Under the pieces are notes generated by a model. That model ran no database searches. It was not told the DNA's origin and worked only from the letters and a program-made list of their open reading frames with translations. From the NCBI RefSeq assembly GCF_022637555.1, contig NZ_CP093342.1, positions 1,116,001 to 1,180,000 of the forward strand: DNA of 64,000 nt. Direction: 5' to 3'. The position numbers were made by a program, and so were the translations under genes. Shown here piece after piece: positions 34,742-44,300 of the stretch. The stretch's first letter is position 1; each line of letters starts with the position of its first letter. The DNA is from Microbacterium sp. H1-D42 (lineage in GTDB: Bacteria > Actinomycetota > Actinomycetes > Actinomycetales > Microbacteriaceae).

Positions 34742-35554
34742 ATGCCGGCATCCGATCGCCCCACCGAACTCGCACTCGCAGCCTTCGGTGCACCGGATGC
34801 TGCTATCGAGCTGCTGCCGGGCGGTCGTGGCCGCACGTGGCGGGCAGGTGCGATCGTGCTTCGGCCGAGTGAGGCCGATGCCGAGGTGAGCTGGAAGGCG
34901 GAGGTGCTCTCGACGCTCGCTCATACGGAAGGCTTCCGCGCACCGCGCCCGGTGCGGGCGCTCGCCGGCTCATGGGCGGCTCAGGGCTGGGAGGCCTGGG
35001 AATGGCTGCCAGGAGCGGCGGACGAATCCCGCGTACGCGGCGTGCTGCAGGCGGGTGGTGCCTTTCACCGGGCTGTCGCGGCGCTGCCGCGTCCGGGCTT
35101 TCTCGACGCTGCAACTGATGCCTGGTCGAGGGCCGACCGGATCGCCTGGCAAGAGGATGAGGTGCCCGCGCGGGCGACGCTGCGGCGACTCGTCGAGGCC
35201 TTCGCGCCGGTGAGTGCGCCGTCGCAGATCGTGCATGGTGACCTGCTCGGCAACGTCCTCTTCGCCGACCGGCTGCCACCGACGATCATCGACTGGGCGC
35301 CCTACTGGCGGCCAGTGGAGTACGCCTCGGCGATCGTGTTGGCGGACGCAGCTTGCTGGCACGGTCTGTCACCTGCACGGCTGGAGCAGTTCCTGGCCGA
35401 AATGCCGAACGGCCCGCAATGCCTGATCCGCGCGCTCGTCTTCCGGATCGCCACCTTCGAGCTGCTCGGAATGTGGGACGAGGCGATGGAGCGGCGCTAT
35501 GCGGCCACCGTGGCCGTGGCACTGCGCGCCGCCGCGGGGGCTGCCGCGGGATAG
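34742..35554 (+). CDS. phosphotransferase-like protein (TIGR02569-type, actinobacterial)
   Basis: A 270-residue protein with a kinase fold like aminoglycoside/choline phosphotransferases. It has a catalytic HGDLLGNVLF (Brenner-type motif) and IIDWAPYWRP (the metal-binding Asp), and a lysine in VSWKAEVL. It matches the uncharacterised actinobacterial TIGR02569 type. The substrate is unknown, and antibiotic resistance should not be assumed. The -10 TAGTCT lies six bases before the ATG. Followed after 12 bases by an ABC-F gene. Confidence 0.75.
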   Translation: MPASDRPTELALAAFGAPDAAIELLPGGRGRTWRAGAIVLRPSEADAEVSWKAEVLSTLAHTEGFRAPRPVRALAGSWAAQGWEAWEWLPGAADESRVRGVLQAGGAFHRAVAALPRPGFLDAATDAWSRADRIAWQEDEVPARATLRRLVEAFAPVSAPSQIVHGDLLGNVLFADRLPPTIIDWAPYWRPVEYASAIVLADAACWHGLSPARLEQFLAEMPNGPQCLIRALVFRIATFELLGMWDEAMERRYAATVAVALRAAAGAAAG

Positions 35555-35566
35555 CCTGGATACGAC

Positions 35567-37354
35567 ATGGCACATCTGCTCGGAGCCGAAGGGCTCCACC
35601 TCGAATATCCCACGAAGGTCGTCTTCGATTCCGTCACCATCGGCATCGAGGAGGGCGACCGCATCGGCATCGTCGGTCGCAACGGCGACGGCAAGTCGAG
35701 CCTGCTCGCGATGCTCGCCGGACGTCGTGAACCGGATGCCGGCCGCGTGACCGTCCGCGGCGGCACCACCATCGGCGTGCTCGACCAGGCCGACACTCTC
35801 GACGACTCGCTGACCGTCGGCTCCGCCGTCGTCGGCGACACTCCCGAGTACGAGTGGGCGGGCGACGCGAAGATCCGCGACGTCATCGCAGGACTCGTCG
35901 GCGACCTCGACTGGAACGCCGAGGTCGCCTCGCTCAGCGGCGGACAGCGTCGCCGCGTGTCCTTGGCCAAGCTGCTGGCCGGAGACTGGGACGTCATCGC
36001 GCTCGACGAGCCGACCAACCACCTCGACGTCGAGGCGATCACCTGGCTCGCCGGCCACCTCAAGACCCGCTGGGCGCGCAACTCCGGTGCTCTGCTGGTC
36101 GTCACGCACGACCGGTGGTTCCTGGATGAGATCTGCACCGCAACGTGGGAGGTGCACGACCGCATCGTCGAGCCCTTCGAGGGCGGTTACGCCGCCTACA
36201 TCCTGCAGCGCGTCGAGCGCGACCGGATGGCCGCGGTCAGCGAGGCGAAACGGCAGAACCTCGCCCGCAAGGAGCTGGCCTGGCTGCGCCGCGGCGCGCC
36301 GGCCCGCACGGCGAAGCCGAAGTTCCGCATCGACGCCGCGAACGAGCTGATCGCGGACGTCCCCGAGATCCGGGACACCGTCTCACTGCAGTCACTCGCG
36401 GTGTCGCGACTGGGTAAGGACGTCGTCGACCTGCTGGATGCCGGGGTCGCATTCGGCGACCGTCAGGTGCTGAAGGACGTCGAGTGGCGCATCGCGCCGG
36501 GGGAGCGCACGGGCATCCTCGGCGTCAACGGCGCAGGCAAGTCGACGCTGCTCGGCCTGGTCGCCGGCACGATCGAGCCGACCAGCGGCCGCGTCAAGCG
36601 CGGAAAGACCGTGCAGGTGCGCACGCTCACCCAGCGCATCGACGAGCTCGAGCAGCACTGGAACGTGCCGGTGCGCACGGTGATCAACGGGCTGCGCACC
36701 GAGTACACCTTCGGCGCCGGCTCCAAGTCGCAGAGCCTGACACCTGGTCAGCTGCTGGAACGCCTCGGCTTCACCTCCGCGCAGCTCTCCACGCCGGTGA
36801 AAGACCTGTCCGGTGGACAGCAGCGTCGACTGCAGCTGCTGCTCGTGCTGCTCGATCAGCCCAACGTGCTGATCCTCGACGAGCCCACCAACGACATGGA
36901 CACCGACATGCTGGCGGCGATCGAGGACCTGCTCGACTCATGGCCGGGCACGCTGCTGGTGGTCAGCCACGACCGGTACTTCCTCGAGCGCGTCACAGAC
37001 CAGCAGTACGCCGTCATGGGCGGCCACCTGCGTCACCTGCCGGGCGGCATCGACGAGTACCTGCGCCTGCGCGAGCTCGAGCAGGCGGCAGGTCCACAGG
37101 CTGGTCAGAGCGCTGCGAAGGCACCCAGCCTCGACGGCGCGGCCCTGCGCGCGGCACAGAAGGAGGTGTCGGCACTCGAGCGCAAGATGCAGAAGCTGAA
37201 CCAGCAGATCGATCGGGCCAAGCACTCGCTCGCCGACCACGATCAGTCCGACTTCGCAGGCCTCGGCGAGAAGATGCAGGCGATCCAGGCGCAGCAGGAC
37301 GAGGTGGAAGAGCTCGAGTTGCGGTGGTTCGAGCTCACGGAGCAGCTCGACTGA
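35567..37354 (+). CDS. ABC-F family ATPase (ribosome-associated)
   Basis: A 595-residue soluble protein with two ABC domains. Domain one has Walker A GRNGDGKSS and signature LSGGQRRRVSLAKLL. Domain two has GVNGAGKSTLL and LSGGQQRRLQLLLVLL. Both have DEPTNHLD/DEPTNDMD Walker B regions, and a C-terminal coiled coil (about 520-595) follows. There are no membrane segments. Such proteins act on the ribosome as translation factors or antibiotic-protection factors. The Uup-like coiled-coil tail suggests a general translation factor. The ribosomal role here is inference. Confidence 0.9.
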   Translation: MAHLLGAEGLHLEYPTKVVFDSVTIGIEEGDRIGIVGRNGDGKSSLLAMLAGRREPDAGRVTVRGGTTIGVLDQADTLDDSLTVGSAVVGDTPEYEWAGDAKIRDVIAGLVGDLDWNAEVASLSGGQRRRVSLAKLLAGDWDVIALDEPTNHLDVEAITWLAGHLKTRWARNSGALLVVTHDRWFLDEICTATWEVHDRIVEPFEGGYAAYILQRVERDRMAAVSEAKRQNLARKELAWLRRGAPARTAKPKFRIDAANELIADVPEIRDTVSLQSLAVSRLGKDVVDLLDAGVAFGDRQVLKDVEWRIAPGERTGILGVNGAGKSTLLGLVAGTIEPTSGRVKRGKTVQVRTLTQRIDELEQHWNVPVRTVINGLRTEYTFGAGSKSQSLTPGQLLERLGFTSAQLSTPVKDLSGGQQRRLQLLLVLLDQPNVLILDEPTNDMDTDMLAAIEDLLDSWPGTLLVVSHDRYFLERVTDQQYAVMGGHLRHLPGGIDEYLRLRELEQAAGPQAGQSAAKAPSLDGAALRAAQKEVSALERKMQKLNQQIDRAKHSLADHDQSDFAGLGEKMQAIQAQQDEVEELELRWFELTEQLD

Positions 37355-37364
37355 GGGGCATCCC

Positions 37365-38363
37365 ATGAACGTGCGGCACCTGGAGTACTTCCTCGCGATC
37401 GTCGAGTATGGCGGGGTGCACCGCGCCGCGGAGGCGCTGCGCGTGGCGCAGTCCTCGGTCTCGCAGACCATGCGCTCGCTCGAGAAGGACATGGGTGCCA
37501 CGCTGTTCCACCGCGTCGGGCGCGGGATCGTGCTCACCCCTGCCGGGGAGGGGCTGGTGGGCTCTGCTCGTGCCATTCTGCGCGAGGTGGAGAACGCGCA
37601 GCGGGTCGTGACCGACATCGCCGAAGCGCGCGGCGGCCACCTCGACATCGCAGCACTGCCCGAGCTCGTCACCGATCCTCTGGCCAACTGGATCTCCAGC
37701 TTTCTGATCGAGCACCCGCAGGTGCGCTGCCGGGTCGAGCAGAGCTCCGACGTCGGCAGAGTCACGGAGATGATCCGCAACGGCACCAGCGAGATCGGCT
37801 TCGTCAGCGTGCCGAGCGCCGGAGACCTGGAGTACATTCGGCTCGTGCAGCAGGTCTACGTGCTGCTGTGCCCGCCCGGCAGTGAGAGCCGCTGGCCGGA
37901 TCCAGTGCCGCTCGAGATGCTGCGTGACCAGTCGTTCGTGCTCGGCGAGCGGGACTCGAACGTGCGCGACCTCATCGAGACGACCCTGCGCAGGCACGGT
38001 GTCGAACCGCGGATCGTGCTCGAGGCGCGACAGCGCGAAGCCGTTCTGCCCATCGCGCTCACGGGCTCCGGCATGGGCATCGTGCCGCTGCGCCTCGGCG
38101 CCGCCTTCTGGCAGCGCGGCGGGGTGGTCCGCGAACTCGAACCGGCCATCTCCACTACCATCTACCTGGTCAAGCGTCCGGGGCAGCTGACCATGGCGGG
38201 GGAGTCGTTCCTGGCATCCGCTCGCGCGTCGCTGCAGTCCTGGGTGGACGCCGTCGACGAGCCCGAGCTCACGACGACGCCGCTCATCGAGCGTGCCGCG
38301 CAGGCGATGGCGGACTGGGATGAACGTGCGCGCGCCTCGGCCGCGACCCGCAGCGCGCATTAA
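37365..38363 (+). CDS. LysR family transcriptional regulator
   Basis: A 332-residue LysR-type regulator. The N-terminal winged helix reads MNVRHLEYFLAIVEYGGVHRAAEAL and SQTMRSLEKDMG, followed by a two-lobed periplasmic-protein-like effector domain (about 90-300). It lies just upstream of, and in the same direction as, the six-gene catabolic operon at 38523-45086, the expected target. The operon's substrate or its CoA ester is the likely inducer (inference). Its start is 10 bases past the ABC-F stop, with a GAGGGG-like Shine-Dalgarno. Confidence 0.9.
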   Translation: MNVRHLEYFLAIVEYGGVHRAAEALRVAQSSVSQTMRSLEKDMGATLFHRVGRGIVLTPAGEGLVGSARAILREVENAQRVVTDIAEARGGHLDIAALPELVTDPLANWISSFLIEHPQVRCRVEQSSDVGRVTEMIRNGTSEIGFVSVPSAGDLEYIRLVQQVYVLLCPPGSESRWPDPVPLEMLRDQSFVLGERDSNVRDLIETTLRRHGVEPRIVLEARQREAVLPIALTGSGMGIVPLRLGAAFWQRGGVVRELEPAISTTIYLVKRPGQLTMAGESFLASARASLQSWVDAVDEPELTTTPLIERAAQAMADWDERARASAATRSAH

Positions 38364-38431
38364 CGGCCGTCGCCGACACCCGAGTCGAGATGCGTTCGGC
38401 CACCGATCGTATTTCTTGGTCGGTCTGTCCG

Positions 38432-38443
38432 AATACTTGTATT
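38432..38443. promoter_or_regulatory. palindrome AATAC-TT-GTATT in the LysR-to-operon gap
   Basis: A perfect 12-bp palindrome within an unusually AT-rich patch (38400-38470), 80 bases upstream of the operon start at 38523. It has the ATAC/GTAT dyad expected of LysR-type sites and is a candidate target for the LysR protein encoded upstream. The promoter hexamers themselves are not clear. Confidence 0.45.
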
Positions 38444-38522
38444 GGACGCTATTGGTTTTGTGTCGTTCCATGGATGGATCGGGGATGTTCGATGACCCGA
38501 GACGACCAGTTCAAGGATGCAC

Positions 38523-39977
38523 ATGTCTTCACAGATTGCTACCAGCGTGGGTACGCCGGTGAAGCGCCCGCAGCGGAAGATGACCCCGGCTCGTGCCTGG
38601 ACCATCACCCTGCTCCTGGCGATCTTCCTCTTCATCAACTACTCCGACAAAGCCCTCGTCGGGCTCGCCGGAACACACATCCAGGACGACCTCGGCCTGA
38701 CCGCCCAGCAGTTCGGACTGGTGCAGAGCTCGTTCTACTGGCTGTTCGCCGCCGGCGCGCTGCTGCTCGGCGCGCTCTCCAGCAAGATCAAGCTGCGCTG
38801 GTACCTCGCAGCGCTCATGCTCGTCTGGGTCGGCACGATGATCCCGCTGATGGGCGTCATCGGCTTCAGCGCCCTGATGGCCTGCCGCATCATCCTCGGC
38901 TTCGCGGCAGGACCGGCGTACGCACTCGCCAACCACTCCGTGCAGCTGCTGTTCCCCGCTGAGAAGCGCGCGCTCGCCTCGGGCGTCGTCACCGCGGGCT
39001 CTTCGCTCGGCCCACTGGTGATGGCCCCAGTGCTCACCTGGATCATCGTGCAGTGGAGCTGGCACACCGCGTTCGGCGTGCTCGCCGTCGGCGGCATCAT
39101 CTGGGCGCTCGCGTGGATCATCTTCGGCGGCTCTGCCACCGATGGCGAAGCAGTCGACGACTCCGCAGACGACGCGGTGTCAGCATCCGCCACCGCCGCC
39201 CTCTCGACCAAGGCGGCCGCCCGCGCCGCGAAGAAGGCCGCCCGCAAGGCCGCCATCGTCGCCGAGGAGCCCGCTCACGTGCCCTACCGGGTGCTGCTGG
39301 GCACCAGCACGGTCATCGGCATCGCGCTGCTGAACTTCTTCAGCTACTGGTCCACCAGTCTCAAGGTCGCCTGGCTGCCCGTGTACCTGGCCGACGGCCT
39401 CGGCTACGACACGATCACCGTCGGGCGCCTGGTCGCCCTGCCCTTCGCCACCGCCGCGGTGTTCTCGATCGTCGCCGGCTACGTCTCCAGCTGGCTGTAC
39501 AAGCGCGGCTTCTCCCGCCGCGTCTCCCGCGGCTACCTCGCCGGCGGCCTCGTCGCCGCAGCGGGCCTGTCGATGTGGGGCTTCACCGTGGTCCCTCCAG
39601 GCTGGTTCCAGCTGACGCTCGTCGCCCTCGCGTTCTCGCTGAACACCGCATCCATCGGCGTCGGCTTCACCGCGCTCGGCGACATCATCAACCCCAAGAA
39701 GCGCGGCGGCATCATGGGCGGCATCGTCGCCCTCTCCAGCCTCGCCGGGATCATGTCCCCGCTGGTGCTCGGCTTCACCGTCGGCGGTGCAGGCGCCAGC
39801 CCGGCCGACGGCTATGACGCCGGCTTCGCCGTGATCGGCCTGATGATCGCCATCGGCGCCGTCATCGCCACGATCTTCATCCGCCCCGACCGCGACCTCG
39901 TCAAGATCAACGACTGGGCCGCCGTGCACGGGGACCTGAGTCAGAAGAACGACACCGAGAAGGCAGGCGACCGATGA
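38523..39977 (+). CDS. MFS transporter, anion/carboxylate:cation symporter (ACS) type
   Basis: A 484-residue major-facilitator protein with 12 membrane segments. INYSDKALVGLAG in helix 1 and its layout are those of the ACS group (organic-anion importers). A hydrophilic central loop (about 205-255) is rich in Ala, Lys and Asp. First gene of the operon, so it probably imports the acid that the downstream enzymes degrade. The ATG at 38523 is chosen over 38517 because AAGGA is correctly spaced. The stop overlaps the CoA-transferase start (ATGA). Confidence 0.8.
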   Translation: MSSQIATSVGTPVKRPQRKMTPARAWTITLLLAIFLFINYSDKALVGLAGTHIQDDLGLTAQQFGLVQSSFYWLFAAGALLLGALSSKIKLRWYLAALMLVWVGTMIPLMGVIGFSALMACRIILGFAAGPAYALANHSVQLLFPAEKRALASGVVTAGSSLGPLVMAPVLTWIIVQWSWHTAFGVLAVGGIIWALAWIIFGGSATDGEAVDDSADDAVSASATAALSTKAAARAAKKAARKAAIVAEEPAHVPYRVLLGTSTVIGIALLNFFSYWSTSLKVAWLPVYLADGLGYDTITVGRLVALPFATAAVFSIVAGYVSSWLYKRGFSRRVSRGYLAGGLVAAAGLSMWGFTVVPPGWFQLTLVALAFSLNTASIGVGFTALGDIINPKKRGGIMGGIVALSSLAGIMSPLVLGFTVGGAGASPADGYDAGFAVIGLMIAIGAVIATIFIRPDRDLVKINDWAAVHGDLSQKNDTEKAGDR

Positions 39978-41167
39978 GCGCACAGCCCCTCCAGGGTGTG
40001 CGCGTGATCGACTTCGGTCAGTTCATCGCCGCCCCGGCCGCAACCCAGATGCTCGCCGACATGGGCGCAGAGGTCATCAAGATCGAATCCCCGTCCGGTG
40101 ACGCAGCCCGCTCCATCGGCGTCCACGGCGAGGCGATGATCAACGCCTTCAACCGCGGCAAGCGCAGCATCGTCCTCGACCTGAAGAGCGACGAGGGCCT
40201 CGACATCGCCAAGCGCCTGATCGCCTCGGCCGACATCGTCGTGCAGAACATGCGTCCCGGCGTGATGGCCTCCTTCGGCCTCGACGGACCGACCCTGCTC
40301 GCCGCGCACCCCCACCTCGTCTACGCGGGCATCTCGGCGTTCGGCACCACGGGGCCGTCGAAGATGCGGGCAGGGCTCGACATCACCGCGCAGGCCGAGA
40401 GCGGCCTGATGCACATGACCGGCGAGCCCGACCGCGACCCGCAGAAGGTGGGAGCACAGATCGTCGATGCGGCGACCGCGTACGCCGCAGCCGCCGCAGT
40501 GCTCGGGGCGTACATCAGCCGCCTGCGCACCGGCCGCGGCGACATCGTCGAGACGTCGCTGCTCGAGGTCGCCATGCACATGCAGGCGCCTATGATCGGC
40601 GCGTTCCTCGCGAACGGCGTCGAGCCCAAGCGGGTCGGCAGCGGCCAGCCCACGGTGGCGCCGGCCGCAGACATCATCACCACGGCTGACGGCGCCTTCA
40701 TCCTCTCCGCGTACTCGCAGGCGCACTTCGCCCGGCTGTGCACCCTCATCGACCGCGCGGACATGATCGACGATGAGCGCTTCGCCACCAACGGCGCGCG
40801 CGTGCGCAACCGCCCCGCCCTGCTCAGCGAGCTGCGTCACGCGTTCGCCGCGCACACCACCTCGTCGGCGCTGGAGCTGCTCACCTCGAACGGCCTGGTG
40901 GCCGGACGCATCAGCACCTACACGGATCTGACCCACAGTGACGATGTGAAGGCCACCGGCATCCTGATCGACACGCACGGCGCGCTCGGTGCCATCGGCA
41001 CGGTCGGCACGCCGTACAGCATCGGCACCGCGTCACCCCGCAGCTCCGCCGGAGCGCCCGCTCTCGGCGAGCACACCGCCGAGATCCTCGCCGAACTCGG
41101 CGTCAGCCTCGCTGACGCCCCAGAACTCTCGATCGTCGGGGCCAGTGCTCCCGTCGCAGCCAAGTAA
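39974..41167 (+). CDS. family III CoA-transferase (CaiB/BaiF type)
   Basis: A 397-residue CoA-transferase. GVRVIDFGQFIAAPAATQMLADMGAEVIKIESP at the N-terminus and Asp165 (the carboxylate that forms the acyl-anhydride, in AQIVDAATAY) are the family hallmarks. It moves CoA from a donor thioester to a carboxylic acid, activating it without ATP. It overlaps the MFS gene by four bases. In this operon it would carry out the first intracellular step on the imported acid. Confidence 0.9.
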   Translation: MSAQPLQGVRVIDFGQFIAAPAATQMLADMGAEVIKIESPSGDAARSIGVHGEAMINAFNRGKRSIVLDLKSDEGLDIAKRLIASADIVVQNMRPGVMASFGLDGPTLLAAHPHLVYAGISAFGTTGPSKMRAGLDITAQAESGLMHMTGEPDRDPQKVGAQIVDAATAYAAAAAVLGAYISRLRTGRGDIVETSLLEVAMHMQAPMIGAFLANGVEPKRVGSGQPTVAPAADIITTADGAFILSAYSQAHFARLCTLIDRADMIDDERFATNGARVRNRPALLSELRHAFAAHTTSSALELLTSNGLVAGRISTYTDLTHSDDVKATGILIDTHGALGAIGTVGTPYSIGTASPRSSAGAPALGEHTAEILAELGVSLADAPELSIVGASAPVAAK

Positions 41168-41179
41168 GGAAACAGCACC

Positions 41180-42328
41180 ATGCAACGCACCATCTTCAAC
41201 GAGGACCACGACGCGTTCCGCGACGCCGTTCGCGACTTCATGCGCAGCGAGGTCGTGCCTCACATCGACGACTGGGAGAAGGCCGGCGCGGTACCGCGCG
41301 AGGTCTTCGAGAAGACGGCAGAACTCGGCATCAACGGCCTGCAGATCCCCGAGGAGTTCGGCGGCGGCGGCATGGACAGCTTCCTGTTCAACATGATCGC
41401 GTTCGAGGAGATCGGCTACGCCGCAGCATCCCTCGGCGGACTGCAGGTGCACCTGAACACCGTGCTGCCGTACTTCCTGGAGTACTGCAACGACGAGCAG
41501 CGCCAGCGCTGGTTCCCCGGCTTCGCGGACGGATCGCTGATCGCCTCGATCGCGATGACCGAACCCGGCACCGGCTCCGACCTGGCAGGCATGAAGACCA
41601 CCGCCGTCCGCGACGGCGACGACTTCATCCTCAACGGCTCGAAGACCTTCATCACCGGCGGCATCAACGCCGACCTGGTCATCGTCGCCGCGCGCACCGC
41701 GCACAGCGACACCGACCGTCGTCACGGGCTCACCCTGCTGGTCGTCGAGGACGGCATGCCAGGCTTCGAGCGCGGCCGCAACCTCGAGAAGCTCGGTCTG
41801 AAGTCGTCCGACACCGCCGAGCTGTCCTTCCAGGACGTGCGCGTGCCGGCGGCGAACGTACTCGGCGAGGTCGACAAGGGCTTCAGCATGCTGGGCAACA
41901 ACCTTTCGCAGGAGCGCCTGTCGATCGCGATCACCGCGCAGGCCACGGCAACCGCAGCTCACCGTCTGACGATCGACTATGTCAATGAGCGTCTGGTGTT
42001 CGGCAAGCCGGTCGCGCACTTCCAGAACACGAAGTTCGTCCTCGCCGACATCGCCACGCAGCTTCAGGCGGGGCAGAGCATGATCGACCAGGCCGTGCTG
42101 GCCCTCGACGACGGCACCCTCACCCCGGCCGACGCCGCGATGGTGAAGCTCTTCGTCACCGAGGCGCAAGGCAAGATCGTCGACCAGTGCCTGCAGCTGC
42201 ACGGCGGCTACGGCTACATGCGCGAGTACGCGATCGCCCGTCTGTATGCGGATGCCCGCGTGAGCCGCATCTTCGGCGGCACCAACGAGGTCATGAAGGT
42301 CGTCATCGCGAAGTCGCTGGGTCTCTGA
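41180..42328 (+). CDS. acyl-CoA dehydrogenase
   Basis: A 382-residue FAD-dependent acyl-CoA dehydrogenase. MTEPGTGSDLAGMKTTA (FAD/substrate loop), QLHGGYGYMREYAIARLYADAR with the probable base Glu349, and IFGGTNEVMK at the C-terminus are clear. It would put the alpha,beta double bond into the CoA ester and pass electrons to an electron-transfer flavoprotein not encoded nearby. It starts 12 bases after the CoA-transferase gene, with a good AAGGAA ribosome site. Confidence 0.9.
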   Translation: MQRTIFNEDHDAFRDAVRDFMRSEVVPHIDDWEKAGAVPREVFEKTAELGINGLQIPEEFGGGGMDSFLFNMIAFEEIGYAAASLGGLQVHLNTVLPYFLEYCNDEQRQRWFPGFADGSLIASIAMTEPGTGSDLAGMKTTAVRDGDDFILNGSKTFITGGINADLVIVAARTAHSDTDRRHGLTLLVVEDGMPGFERGRNLEKLGLKSSDTAELSFQDVRVPAANVLGEVDKGFSMLGNNLSQERLSIAITAQATATAAHRLTIDYVNERLVFGKPVAHFQNTKFVLADIATQLQAGQSMIDQAVLALDDGTLTPADAAMVKLFVTEAQGKIVDQCLQLHGGYGYMREYAIARLYADARVSRIFGGTNEVMKVVIAKSLGL

Positions 42329-42329
42329 C

Positions 42330-43097
42330 ATGCGCATCGCGAACATCCACGTCGTCGTCACCGGCGGTGCGTCCGGTCTTGGCCTGGCGACCGTCGAGCG
42401 ACTGCACCGCAGCGGTGCGACCGTCACGATCTTCGACCTGCCGGGGTCTGCCGGTGCGGAGGTCGTGGAACGACTGGGCGAGCGCGTGCGATTCGCCGCT
42501 GTCGACATCACCGACGAGCAGCAGGTCGCCACGGCCTTCGAAGACGCGGCCGCCGCCTCGCCGCTGCGCGGGCTGGTGCACTGCGCCGGCCGCGGCAAGC
42601 CGATGCGCATTCTCGACCGCGACGGCAACGCCGCGGCGATGGGCGACTTCGCCGGCGTCGTCGAGCTCAATGTGATGGGCACCTTCAACGTGCTGCGCTT
42701 CGCGGCTCAGCACATGGCGAAGAACGAGCCGCTGGACGGCGACCGCGGCGTGGTCGTGCTCACCGCCAGCGTCGCCGCATACGAGGGCCAGATCGGGCAG
42801 ATCAACTACGCCGCCTCCAAGGCCGCCATCGTCGGCATGACCCTGCCCGCCGCGCGCGACCTCGCCAAGGTCGGCATCCGCGTCTGTACGATCGCACCGG
42901 GCACTTTCGCCACGCCGCTGCTGCTGAACGCCGGCCGCCCCGACATCGTCGACGCGCTTGCCGCGTCGATCCCACACCCGAGTCGCCTCGGCGACCCCGA
43001 CGAGTTCGCTTCGCTCGCCGAGCACATCATCTCCAACGGGATGCTGAACGGCGAGACGATCCGCATCGACGGCGCCATCCGCATGGCGCCGCGCTGA
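42330..43097 (+). CDS. SDR family 3-hydroxyacyl-CoA dehydrogenase, HSD10-like
   Basis: A 255-residue short-chain dehydrogenase. The NAD loop is TGGASGLG (11-18) and the catalytic Ser147, Tyr160 and Lys164 are present, with Asn114. INYAASKAAIVGMTLPAARDLA closely follows the pattern of type 10 17-beta-HSD, which oxidises 3-hydroxyacyl-CoA and 2-methyl-3-hydroxybutyryl-CoA. In the operon it replaces the usual HADH, suggesting a branched or short acyl chain. It starts one base after the acyl-CoA dehydrogenase stop. Confidence 0.85.
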   Translation: MRIANIHVVVTGGASGLGLATVERLHRSGATVTIFDLPGSAGAEVVERLGERVRFAAVDITDEQQVATAFEDAAAASPLRGLVHCAGRGKPMRILDRDGNAAAMGDFAGVVELNVMGTFNVLRFAAQHMAKNEPLDGDRGVVVLTASVAAYEGQIGQINYAASKAAIVGMTLPAARDLAKVGIRVCTIAPGTFATPLLLNAGRPDIVDALAASIPHPSRLGDPDEFASLAEHIISNGMLNGETIRIDGAIRMAPR

Positions 43098-43143
43098 TCA
43101 GCCGCGAACCGACGACGCGAACACGAAGAAGGAAGACAACAAC

Positions 43144-44298
43144 ATGCGTGATGCAGTCATCGCCATGGCCGTGCGCAGCCCCATCGGCCGCCGCAAGGGC
43201 TCCCTGGCCGGCATCCACTCCGTCGACCTGTCGGCGGCCGTGCTGAACGCCATCGTCGAGAAGGCGGGCATCGACCCCGGCACCGTCGACGACGTGATGT
43301 GGGGCTGCGTCGGCCAGGCCGGCGAGCAGGCCAGCAACATCGGCCGCAATGCCGTGCTGTCCGCCGGCTGGCCGGTCACCGTGCCAGGCACGACGATCGA
43401 ACGCCAGTGCGGCTCGAGCCAGCAGGCGATCCACTTCGCGGCAGCCACCGTCATCTCTGGCCAGAACGACCTCGTCGTCGCCGGCGGTGTCGAGAACATG
43501 ACCCGCATCCCGCTCGGCACCGCCCGCCGCGGTGGGCCCGGCGACCCGTTCAGCGAGCAGCTGCTCGCCAGCGTCGGCGCCACCGAGCTGAACCAGGGCA
43601 CCGGGGCTGAGATCCTCGCCAAGCGACACGATCTCAGCCGCCAGTGGCTCGACGAGCTGGCGCTGGAGTCGCACCAGCGGGCCGCCGCCGCGCAGGACGC
43701 CGGGCACTTCGTCGACGAGATCGTCGCGATCCAGACCGAGAACGGACTGTTCTCTGCGGATGAGGGCATCCGTCGCTCGTCGACGCTCGAGAAACTCGCC
43801 CAGCTCGATCCGGTCTTCGGGGAGGACGGCCGGATGACAGCGGGCAACTCCTCGCAGATCTCCGACGGCTCCAGCGCCGTGATCGTCACCACGAGCGAGA
43901 AGGCGCGCGAGCTCGGACTCACCCCGATGGTACGCATCCACTCCATCGCGGTCGTCGGCTCCGACCCGATCGCCATGCTCGACGCACCGGGACCTGCGAC
44001 CCACAAGGTGCTCGCGCGCGCCGGGCTCAGCCTGGACGACATCGGCACCTTCGAGGTGAACGAGGCCTTCGCGAGCGTCGTGGGTGCCTGGTTCGCAGAC
44101 ACCGGCGCCTCTCGCGCGAAGGTCAACCCCGATGGCGGCGCGATCGCGCTCGGGCATCCGCTCGGCGGCTCAGGCGCGCGCATCGCGACGACGCTCGTGC
44201 ATCGGATGCTGCGCGACGGCCACCGGTACGGCCTGCACACCATGTGCGAGGGCGGCGGCATGGCGAACGCCACGATCTACGAGAACTTGCGGGTGTGA
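43144..44298 (+). CDS. thiolase family acetyl-CoA C-acyltransferase
   Basis: A 384-residue thiolase. Nucleophile Cys89 (TIERQCGSSQ), His338 (GHPLGGSGA) and Cys368 (TMCEGGGMANA) are complete. It would cleave the 3-ketoacyl-CoA made by the operon's other enzymes into acetyl-CoA and a shorter CoA ester. There is a Shine-Dalgarno (AGAAGGAAG) in the 46-base gap before it. It lies before the enoyl-CoA hydratase, an unusual gene order for pathway steps, but the set is complete. Confidence 0.9.
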   Translation: MRDAVIAMAVRSPIGRRKGSLAGIHSVDLSAAVLNAIVEKAGIDPGTVDDVMWGCVGQAGEQASNIGRNAVLSAGWPVTVPGTTIERQCGSSQQAIHFAAATVISGQNDLVVAGGVENMTRIPLGTARRGGPGDPFSEQLLASVGATELNQGTGAEILAKRHDLSRQWLDELALESHQRAAAAQDAGHFVDEIVAIQTENGLFSADEGIRRSSTLEKLAQLDPVFGEDGRMTAGNSSQISDGSSAVIVTTSEKARELGLTPMVRIHSIAVVGSDPIAMLDAPGPATHKVLARAGLSLDDIGTFEVNEAFASVVGAWFADTGASRAKVNPDGGAIALGHPLGGSGARIATTLVHRMLRDGHRYGLHTMCEGGGMANATIYENLRV

Positions 44299-44300
44299 CG

